DNA of 8,870 nt, taken from the NCBI GenBank assembly GCA_013815505.1, contig JACDGA010000058.1, forward strand, positions 1 to 8,870. The letters run 5' to 3'. Every line of letters starts with the position of its first letter. Within the stretch, counting starts at the first letter, position 1. Of the stretch, positions 1 to 5,213 are shown in pieces. The position numbers were made by a program, and so were the translations under genes. This DNA is from Acidimicrobiia bacterium (lineage in GTDB: Bacteria; Actinomycetota; Acidimicrobiia; Acidimicrobiales; Ilumatobacteraceae). A model generated the notes under the pieces. The model saw only the letters and a list, made by a program, of their open reading frames with translations. It was not told the origin of the DNA and ran no database searches.

Positions 1-697
1 CGTCGTCCAGCAACCGGACGCGGACGAGCCCATCGGCGTCCGGGATCAATGCGGTGAACGCGTGATCGATGAACGTGTTCCCGATCGCATGTGAAACGCG
101 GAAGTCGAACGGTCCGTCGGCGACCGGCGCCGGCTCCACGGGCAGCAGCCGGTCGGTGGTAACGGTCAGGAACGCCGCGGCGGGTAGTTGGAGCCGCCAC
201 CCGTTCACGCCGCCCGACCCGGCGCGCAGGTACGGGTGCGAGGCGACGCCGTAGGGCAAGCTGACCTCGTCCTCGTTGCACGCCACCACCTCGCACGTGA
301 GCCCGCCGGGTGTCAGCGCGTACCGCACCGTCAGTGACAGGCGGAACGGATACCCGGGCTGGGGAACGAGCTCGTGGGAGAGCGTCACCGAAGACGGCGC
401 TAGCGCAACGAGATCGAAGCGAGTCCAGCACACCAGGCCGTGCAAGGCGTTGTTGCGCTCCACCTCGTTGATCGGAAGCTGGTGCCATCGGTCGCCGAAG
501 CGGTATCGGCCACCGGCGATCCGGTTGGGCCACGGCGCCAGCAGCGCACCGTGGTAGCGGAACCCCGCCGGACCGGGGGCGGGGAGGATCAGATCGCGAC
601 CTGCATCGGTGAACCGACGGAGCCCGGCGCCGACTCTACCGATCGTCGCTCTCGAATCCTGGCGTTCGATCTCGAACGCCGCCGCTTCGCAGCTCAT
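1..697 (-). CDS. galM: Aldose 1-epimerase (galactose mutarotase), C-terminus cut by window edge
   Basis: It interconverts the alpha and beta anomers of galactose (or another aldose) in the cytoplasm, supplying alpha-D-galactose to galactokinase. I translated the 232 visible residues from ATG at 697. They show the family landmarks: APWPNRIAGG at about residues 54-63, with R59 matching the sugar-contacting Arg71 of Lactococcus GalM; NNALHG with H86 (His96 equivalent); GVASHPYL with H154 (the His170 general acid); and an FIDHAF segment with D211 (probable Asp243 equivalent). The catalytic glutamate near the C-terminus lies beyond the left edge, so activity cannot be fully judged. Its ATG overlaps the galK stop as ATGA. 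No clear Shine-Dalgarno precedes it, which suggests translation coupled to galK. The substrate is assigned as galactose from context; the family also includes glucose and broad-specificity epimerases. Confidence 0.9.
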   Translation of the reverse strand, partial: MSCEAAAFEIERQDSRATIGRVGAGLRRFTDAGRDLILPAPGPAGFRYHGALLAPWPNRIAGGRYRFGDRWHQLPINEVERNNALHGLVCWTRFDLVALAPSSVTLSHELVPQPGYPFRLSLTVRYALTPGGLTCEVVACNEDEVSLPYGVASHPYLRAGSGGVNGWRLQLPAAAFLTVTTDRLLPVEPAPVADGPFDFRVSHAIGNTFIDHAFTALIPDADGLVRVRLLDD

Positions 698-1821
698 CGC
701 CGGGTCGGATCGGATGTGGCCCCAGCACCGGCCGACGGCGCCACGGGCATGAACGACGGCGTGGCGAAGCCCCGGTCGGCGTACTCGACCCGGACACCTT
801 GGACCACGTCGTCCATACGCTCACGTGGTACCAGCGCGATCACCGAGCCGCCGAACCCGCCACCGGTCAGGCGCGCACCGAGCGCCCCGGCGTGGAGAGC
901 CGTGTCCACTGCGGTGTCGAGCTCGGGGATCGACACGGCGAAGTCATCGCGCAGCGAGACGTGCGACTCCGTGAGCAGCGGGCCCACCTCGCGCAGTCGG
1001 CGGGCACGGAGGTGCTCAACGGTGCGCCGCACCCGTTCGTTCTCGGTGACCACGTGCCTCACCAGCGGTCGGTGCCGGACGTCGAGTCGAGCGAGGTGGC
1101 GGTCGAGCGATTCGACGTCAAGCGCCCGCAGCGACCGCACGCCGAGCTGGGCGGCGGCGTCGGCGCAGCCGGCGCGTCGCTGCGCGTACTCGCCGCCCGC
1201 GTGTCGGTGCCCGACACCCGTGTCGATCACGAGCAGCATCAGACCTTCGGCTTCGGGGTCGCACGGCACCGCCTCACACGACATCGCCCGGGCGTCGAAG
1301 CAAACCACGTGACCCGCCCGGCCGTACATCGAGGCCGTCTGGTCGAGCGCTCCGGTGGGCGCGCCGACGAAGTCGTTCTCGGCGCGGCGGGCGATCGTGA
1401 CGATCTCCCCGGCAGCGAGATCGAGCGCTGCGAGGTCGGCGAGCGCGAGCGTGACGGCGCACTCCAGTGCTGCCGACGACGACAGCCCGGCCCCCACCGG
1501 CACCTCGCTGGTGATCTGGAGATCGGCACCGGGCACCCGGTGTCCAGCGGTGGACATCGCCCACACGACGCCGGCGACGTACGCGCCCCAGCCGAAGACC
1601 TCGCCGGGTGTCGTCGACGTTCCGAATTCGATCGGATCCCTGCCGGTGGACGACACCCGCACGATCGCGTCGTCGCGCGCCACGCCATGCACCGTCGTAC
1701 ACATCGGGATGGCGAACGGCAGCGCCAAGCCATCGTTGTAGTCGGTGTGCTCACCGATGAGGTTGACCCGTCCCGGCGCCGACCACGTCGCCCGTCGAGC
1801 CGTCAGCGATCGCGGAGCCAT
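694..1821 (-). CDS. galK: Galactokinase
   Basis: This cytoplasmic GHMP-family kinase phosphorylates alpha-D-galactose to galactose 1-phosphate with ATP, the first committed step of the Leloir pathway. The 375 residues carry all three signatures: the galactokinase signature GRVNLIGEHTDYNDG at residues 17-31 (R18 is the conserved active-site arginine), the ATP-binding motif PVGAGLSSSAAL at 108-119, and TGGGFGG at 319-325. D160 in GALDQ is the expected catalytic aspartate. The length is normal for the family. The ATG at 1821 lies inside the end of galT (19-bp overlap) and is preceded nine bases earlier by GAGGA (1831-1835 on this strand), which supports both the start and coupling to galT. The last ~15 residues, rich in Ala, Ser and Gly, look like a dispensable tail. 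The signature separates it from mevalonate and homoserine kinases; N-acetylgalactosamine kinase activity is less likely beside galT. Confidence 0.96.
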   Translation of the reverse strand: MAPRSLTARRATWSAPGRVNLIGEHTDYNDGLALPFAIPMCTTVHGVARDDAIVRVSSTGRDPIEFGTSTTPGEVFGWGAYVAGVVWAMSTAGHRVPGADLQITSEVPVGAGLSSSAALECAVTLALADLAALDLAAGEIVTIARRAENDFVGAPTGALDQTASMYGRAGHVVCFDARAMSCEAVPCDPEAEGLMLLVIDTGVGHRHAGGEYAQRRAGCADAAAQLGVRSLRALDVESLDRHLARLDVRHRPLVRHVVTENERVRRTVEHLRARRLREVGPLLTESHVSLRDDFAVSIPELDTAVDTALHAGALGARLTGGGFGGSVIALVPRERMDDVVQGVRVEYADRGFATPSFMPVAPSAGAGATSDPTRR

Positions 1822-2879
1822 CCGGCGACGTCCTCGGGCAGCAGGTCGGTGATGAAGGCGCCCATCCCCGACTCAGATCCTGCGAGGTACTTGAGCTTGT
1901 CGGCGGCTCGCCGCACCGAGAACAGCTGCAGGTGCAGGTGTGCCAGCTGCTCGGCGTCGTCGACGGGAGCCTGGTGCCACGCCGAGATGTAGGGCAACGG
2001 GGCGTCGAACAGCCGGTCGAAGCGGCCGAGCACATCGAGGTACAGCGAGACGAAGTCGTCACGCTCGCCGTCGGTGAGCTCGGGGATGGAGCCAACCCGC
2101 CGGTGCGGGAACAGGTGCACCTCCACCGGCCAACGCGCCGCCGCCGGCACGAACGCCGTCCAGTGATCGTTGTCTGCCACCACGCGCTCGCCTGCTCGCC
2201 GCTCGGCGGCGAGCAGGTCGGCGAACACGTCCGACCCGGCGCGCGTCCGGTAGGCCCTTGCGACCTCCAGCATCCTCGACGTCCGCGGCGTCACAAACGG
2301 GTAGGCGTAGATCTGGCCGTGCGGGTGGCTCAGCGTCACCCCGATCTCCTCGCCGCGGCTCTCGAAACAGAACACCTGGGCAATGCCAGGGATCGCTGAC
2401 AGTTCGGCGGTTCGATCCGCCCAGGCATCGACCACCAGCCGGGCGTGGGCGGCGGGCAGGTCGGCGAATCGCGACGTGTGGTCGCTGGTGAAGCACACCA
2501 CCTCGCATCGGCCGAAGCCCGCCTCCATCGGGACCATCGGCAGAGGATCGGTGAGCCCGACGGTGGTGGCACGGGTGGACAGGCTGGGGAATCGGTTCTC
2601 GAAGATCGCCACGTCGTAATCCGACGCCGGGATCTCGGTGTGGCGAGTGGGCGTCGACGGGCACAGCGGGCACTCGTCGGTTGGCGGAAGGAACGTCCGC
2701 GCCTGGCGGTGCGAGGCGATCATCACCCACTCGTCCAAGAACGGGTCGCGCCGGAGCTGGGGCGCCGTGCTCACCGGCGGGAGCCGTCTCGGGTCAACCA
2801 GCTCGCGCACCGCCCCGTCGTCGAGGTCGTAGTACAGGATCTCTCGCCCGTCTGCGAGCGTCGAACTCGTGCGCTTCAT
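1803..2879 (-). CDS. galT: Galactose-1-phosphate uridylyltransferase
   Basis: It transfers UMP from UDP-glucose to galactose 1-phosphate, giving UDP-galactose and glucose 1-phosphate, through a covalent uridylyl-histidine. The 358-residue protein has both HIT-like halves. The zinc-site ligands match the E. coli enzyme: C70 and C73 in CPLC, H134 in SDHTSRF, and H185 in HPHGQ. H187 of HPHGQ is the nucleophile. In the C-terminal half, H302 (AWHQAP) and H316 (HLHLQLF) match the E. coli iron ligands His281 and His296, while Q318 stands where E. coli has His298. The start is ATG with GAGG seven bases upstream (2887-2890). Its 3' end overlaps galK by 19 bp. A promoter-like sequence lies about 90-120 bp upstream, next to the deoR stop. 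The histidine triad and both metal-site regions make other HIT-superfamily roles unlikely. Confidence 0.96.
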   Translation of the reverse strand: MKRTSSTLADGREILYYDLDDGAVRELVDPRRLPPVSTAPQLRRDPFLDEWVMIASHRQARTFLPPTDECPLCPSTPTRHTEIPASDYDVAIFENRFPSLSTRATTVGLTDPLPMVPMEAGFGRCEVVCFTSDHTSRFADLPAAHARLVVDAWADRTAELSAIPGIAQVFCFESRGEEIGVTLSHPHGQIYAYPFVTPRTSRMLEVARAYRTRAGSDVFADLLAAERRAGERVVADNDHWTAFVPAAARWPVEVHLFPHRRVGSIPELTDGERDDFVSLYLDVLGRFDRLFDAPLPYISAWHQAPVDDAEQLAHLHLQLFSVRRAADKLKYLAGSESGMGAFITDLLPEDVAGWLRDR

Positions 2880-2886
2880 CTGGTCG

Positions 2887-2890
2887 CCTC
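2887..2890 (-). promoter_or_regulatory. Ribosome binding site of galT
   Basis: GAGG on the minus strand lies seven bases before the galT ATG. No competing in-frame start with a better site was seen. Confidence 0.5.
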
Positions 2891-2953
2891 GGCGTGTCTG
2901 GATGGCGGACGCCCCTGTCTCAGACGACCGGCGGCGAATGCGCGAACATTACT

Positions 2954-2987
2954 CGCACGTTCAGCCAGAAATAAACACATTCACACA
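2954..2987 (-). promoter_or_regulatory. Candidate operator cluster at the galTKM promoter
   Basis: Two direct copies of TGAAYGTG lie on the minus strand at 2976-2983 and 2956-2963, exactly 20 bp apart (two helical turns). The second is part of TGAACGTGCG (2954-2963), which recurs at 3928-3937 in the transporter promoter in the same orientation relative to transcription. The same stretch holds TGTGTGAATGTGTT (2974-2987), with TGT repeated at a 10-bp step as in the sites near 3904 and 4028. The likely ligand is the DeoR-type regulator encoded next door. This is inferred; no operator sequence for this protein is known to me. Confidence 0.35.
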
Positions 2988-2998
2988 TAAATCTGCAA
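2970..2998 (-). promoter_or_regulatory. Candidate sigma-70-type promoter of galTKM
   Basis: On the minus strand, TTGCAG (2993-2998) and TTTATT (2970-2975) are separated by exactly 17 bases, each matching four of six consensus positions. The -35 abuts the deoR stop codon (2999-3001). The expected transcript start is near 2963, giving a leader of about 84 nt to galT. The stretch is unusually AT-rich for this GC-rich window. The spacer contains GTGTGAATGTG (2976-2986), nearly identical to a sequence in the spacer of the transporter promoter. The call rests on motif matching only. Confidence 0.5.
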
Positions 2999-3781
2999 TC
3001 ACGACGGTCGTCTCGCCGCCACTCGCACATCGTCGACGATCTCCCGCAAGCTCTCCAGCGCCTCAGCCGGCAGGCCGTTGTCGGTGATCACGACGTCAGC
3101 ACGATCGAGCGGGGCGATGGTGCTGATCCCGATCGTGCCCCACTTCGTGTGGTCGGCGAGCACGACCAGGCGCCGGGAGGCCGCCACGAGCGCCCGGTCC
3201 GTGTCGGCCTCGAGCAGGTTCGGTGTGGTGAACCCGGCGCGCGGATCCATGCCGTGAACGCCGAGGAACAGCACGTCAAGGTGCAGCAGCTCGAGCGAGG
3301 CAACGGCGACGGGACCGACAAGGGCTTCTGACGGTGTCCTGACGCCGCCCGTGAGCACGACGTTCGGCGCCGACGACCCTCCGGCGTGCAGCACGTCGGC
3401 GATACGGATCGAGTTGGTGACAACGGTGAGGCCGGGGATGTCATGCAGCCGCTTGGCCAGCGTCCACGTGGTCGTGCCTGCGGAGAGACCGATCGCCGAC
3501 CCGGGCGTGACCAGCGACGCCGCCGCTTCGGCGATCGCCACCTTCTCGTCGACCTGCCGCTGCCCCTTGGCCTCGAACCCGGGCTCGTCGGTGCTCGGCG
3601 CCCGACGGATCGTGGCCCCCCCGTGCACCTTGTCGAGCCGGCGCTGGGAGTCGAGCAGGTCCAGATCGCGCCGGATGGTCATGTCGGAGACGTTCAGCAA
3701 CTGCGAGAGCTCGATGACCCGGATCGCGCCGCGGCGCTCCACCTCACGCAAGATGTGGTCCTGACGCTCCGCTGCCAACAC
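2999..3781 (-). CDS. DeoR-family transcriptional regulator of the galactose locus
   Basis: This is a DNA-binding regulator whose C-terminal domain probably senses a phosphorylated sugar, plausibly galactose 1-phosphate or a related Leloir intermediate (inferred). From the GTG at 3781 the protein has 260 residues, the usual DeoR length. Residues 5-57 form the winged helix-turn-helix with the family signature (RRGAIRVIELSQLL at 16-29, then VSDMTIRRDLDLL at 31-43). Residues ~75-235 are the DeoR C-terminal sensor domain, with DEK at 78-80, the phosphosugar-binding-like SAGTTT at 100-105, VLTGG and a VLADHTKWG segment. I chose GTG because GGGAGGA lies nine bases upstream and the protein then begins LAAERQDHIL, as DeoR proteins typically do. 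An in-frame TTG at 3889 would add 36 residues unlike the family. It is divergent from the transporter and upstream of galTKM, so it is the natural regulator of both. Confidence 0.9.
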   Translation of the reverse strand: MLAAERQDHILREVERRGAIRVIELSQLLNVSDMTIRRDLDLLDSQRRLDKVHGGATIRRAPSTDEPGFEAKGQRQVDEKVAIAEAAASLVTPGSAIGLSAGTTTWTLAKRLHDIPGLTVVTNSIRIADVLHAGGSSAPNVVLTGGVRTPSEALVGPVAVASLELLHLDVLFLGVHGMDPRAGFTTPNLLEADTDRALVAASRRLVVLADHTKWGTIGISTIAPLDRADVVITDNGLPAEALESLREIVDDVRVAARRPS

Positions 3782-3790
3782 TGGCTGCTG

Positions 3791-3797
3791 TCCTCCC
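3791..3797 (-). promoter_or_regulatory. Strong ribosome binding site deciding the deoR start
   Basis: GGGAGGA on the minus strand lies nine bases before the GTG at 3781. It is among the best Shine-Dalgarno matches in the window and favours the 260-residue form over the longer TTG-initiated reading from 3889. Confidence 0.7.
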
Positions 3798-3903
3798 GTC
3801 CCGTTTGTCGAACATCGAGCCCGACTCGCACAGTGAAGCACAGCGGCACGCACACCGGCACTCTGACCGCTCTCGTTCAGTCGTGACAATTTGCGTAGCT
3901 ATT

Positions 3904-3917
3904 TGTTCAAAGATGTT
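3904..3917 (+). promoter_or_regulatory. Candidate operator 1 (TGTTCAA-N3-TGTT)
   Basis: TGTTCAAAGATGTT contains two TGTT elements 10 bp apart and overlaps the first bases of the TTGACA -35 box. It matches the site at 4028-4041 in 11 of 14 positions. A protein bound here would be expected to block RNA polymerase. Identity of the binding protein is inferred from the adjacent DeoR gene. Confidence 0.35.
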
Positions 3918-3944
3918 GACAACCGTGTGAACGTGCGCTGTACT
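3916..3944 (+). promoter_or_regulatory. Candidate sigma-70-type promoter (P1) of the transporter operon
   Basis: A perfect -35 TTGACA (3916-3921) is followed after exactly 17 bases by TGTACT (3939-3944), four of six matches to the -10 consensus. The expected start near 3951 gives a leader of about 160 nt. The spacer contains GTGTGAACGTG (3925-3935), which differs by one base from the galT promoter spacer element. Candidate operator 1 overlaps the -35. Confidence 0.55.
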
Positions 3945-4027
3945 TGGGCCCGAAGTCAGCGACTTGCCACCGCCGACACGAGCGGCATAGCTCCGTGTGA
4001 GTTCGCTCATCAGTTCTTGCGCAAGGA

Positions 4028-4041
4028 TGTTCAACAGTGTT
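4028..4041 (+). promoter_or_regulatory. Candidate operator 2 (TGTTCAA-N3-TGTT)
   Basis: TGTTCAACAGTGTT again has TGTT twice with a 10-bp step, and a further TGTT follows at 4059. It overlaps the TTCAAC (4030-4035) of a weak second promoter-like pair whose -10 would be CAAAAT (4054-4059) after 18 bases, so it could control a proximal start about 45 nt before the lipoprotein gene. This is sequence similarity only. Confidence 0.3.
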
Positions 4042-4096
4042 TGCTCATTGGTACAAAATGTTTTACCGGCCGTTCAACCTGACGGCCCACCACGTC

Positions 4097-4104
4097 AAGG
4101 GAGA
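4097..4104 (+). promoter_or_regulatory. Ribosome binding site of the sugar-binding lipoprotein gene
   Basis: AAGGGAGA ends five bases before the ATG at 4110. It fixes the start and is stronger than the sites before the downstream transporter genes, consistent with the excess of binding protein over membrane components usual in ABC importers. Confidence 0.7.
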
Positions 4105-4109
4105 CCCCG

Positions 4110-5213
4110 ATGCAACGTACGATCCAATACAGGTGGCGCTTGCTCGCCGCTGCCGGCCTCGTCAGCCTGGCCGCCGCCGGATGCACCGATTCGGGTGACG
4201 ACGAGTCCTCGCCCAGCGATGCGTCCGGCGCCACCGGAACAGAAGGCGGCGACGACGAGCAGGTGGTGCGCACGGACGTCACGTCCAAGGGCGAGGGGTG
4301 CACGCTCGAGCAGTACGGCGCAGAACCGCTCGATCTGACCGATGCGGTGGTGGGCTTCTCACAGTCCGAACCCGACACCGCCGCCTTCCGCGCAGCGGAG
4401 ACCAAGTCGATCCGCGAGGCGGCAGAACAGGTGGGCGTCAAGGAGCTGCTCGTCACCAACGCCAACAACGAGCTCCCGAAGCAGATCTCGGACATCCAGG
4501 ACATGCTCAACCAGGGTGCCCAGTTCCTGATCGTGGCACCGGTGAACTCAGACGGCCTCGACCCGGCGTTGGCAGCGGCCAAGGAAGCCGGCGTGCCGGT
4601 GCTCACGATCGACCGCAAGGTCACGAACGAGCCGTGCTCGGATTACATCGCCTTCCTCGGCTCGGACTTCTACCAGCAGGGCCAGCGCGCCGCCGACGCC
4701 ATGAACGAGGCCACGGGCGGGGAGGGCCAGGTCGCCATCCTGCTCGGCTCGTCGGGTAACAACGTCACCGACAACCGCAACGCCGGGTTCAAGGACCAGG
4801 TGGAGGAGAGGTACCCGGGGCTCGAGATCGTGGCGGAGCAGACCGCCAACTTCGCCCGTGACGAGGGGCAGACCGTGACCGAGCAACTGCTGCAGTCGAA
4901 CTCTGAGATCACGGCGATCTACGCCCACAACGACGAAATGGGCCTCGGTGCCGTGACCGCCGTCGAGGCTGCCGGAAAGGCGCCCGGTGACGACATCAAG
5001 ATCGTGTCGATCGACGGGACCCGCAACGCCGTGCAGGCGATCGTCGACGGGCAGATCAACGCCGTGATCGAGTCGAACCCACGGTTCGGTCCGCTCGCCT
5101 TCGAGACCGCCCAGAAGTTCTACGATGGTGAGGCGATCCCCGAGGACGTCATCATCGAAGACGACGAGTACAACAGCGAGAACGCGCAAGAGAACCTCGA
5201 CAAGGCCTTCTGA
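4110..5213 (+). CDS. ytfQ: YtfQ-like sugar-binding lipoprotein of an ABC importer
   Basis: This extracytoplasmic lipoprotein captures a sugar and delivers it to the permeases encoded downstream. The 367-residue product has a lipoprotein signal: basic N-terminus (R3, R8, R10), hydrophobic core at ~11-23, and lipobox AAGC with C25 as the lipidation site. Residues ~26-60 form an acidic Gly/Ser linker. Residues ~78-365 are a periplasmic-binding-protein-like domain (Peripla_BP_4 type). VGFSQ at 81-85, FRAAET at 93-98, the segment ending IDR at 167-169, IYAHNDEMGLGAVTAVEAAG and KIVSIDG correspond closely to E. coli YtfQ, the galactofuranose-binding protein. C64 and C176 could form a disulfide. Galactose or galactofuranose is the likely ligand given divergent galTKM. 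Related proteins bind fructose, ribose or arabinose, so specificity is not proven. Its stop directly abuts the ATPase start. Confidence 0.85.
   Translation: MQRTIQYRWRLLAAAGLVSLAAAGCTDSGDDESSPSDASGATGTEGGDDEQVVRTDVTSKGEGCTLEQYGAEPLDLTDAVVGFSQSEPDTAAFRAAETKSIREAAEQVGVKELLVTNANNELPKQISDIQDMLNQGAQFLIVAPVNSDGLDPALAAAKEAGVPVLTIDRKVTNEPCSDYIAFLGSDFYQQGQRAADAMNEATGGEGQVAILLGSSGNNVTDNRNAGFKDQVEERYPGLEIVAEQTANFARDEGQTVTEQLLQSNSEITAIYAHNDEMGLGAVTAVEAAGKAPGDDIKIVSIDGTRNAVQAIVDGQINAVIESNPRFGPLAFETAQKFYDGEAIPEDVIIEDDEYNSENAQENLDKAF

Larger units (their letters stand above)
3782..4109. promoter_or_regulatory. Divergent intergenic control region between deoR and the transporter operon
   Basis: These 328 bp lie between the regulator (leftward) and the transporter operon (rightward), and I see no gene in them. 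They hold a promoter-like TTGACA/TGTACT pair at 3916-3944, two TGTTCAA-type candidate operators near 3904 and 4028, an inverted repeat AAGTC-AGC-GACTT (3953-3965) and a 10-bp palindrome CTTGCGCAAG (4016-4025). For deoR itself only a weak minus-strand pair is visible: TTGTCA (3884-3889), 18 bases, then CAGAGT (3860-3865). The deoR promoter therefore stays unassigned. The part between ~3900 and 4075 is more AT-rich than the flanking genes. Confidence 0.75.

Noticed and set aside
440..1992. Long plus-strand open frames opposite galK, galM and galT
   Set aside because: They are antisense readings of genes with intact family motifs, rich in Arg and His, with no recognisable domain and no ribosome site.
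2968..2977. TGTTTATTTC on the minus strand, close to the TGTTTNWTTT box described for lactic-acid-bacterial DeoR-type repressors
   Set aside because: It is a single AT-rich copy overlapping the -10-like element, with no counterpart at the transporter promoter, and the regulator here is from a distant lineage.
3993..4000. CCGTGTGA repeated from 3923-3930
   Set aside because: An 8-base repeat within a 200-bp region is expected by chance often enough that it adds little beyond the longer shared elements.
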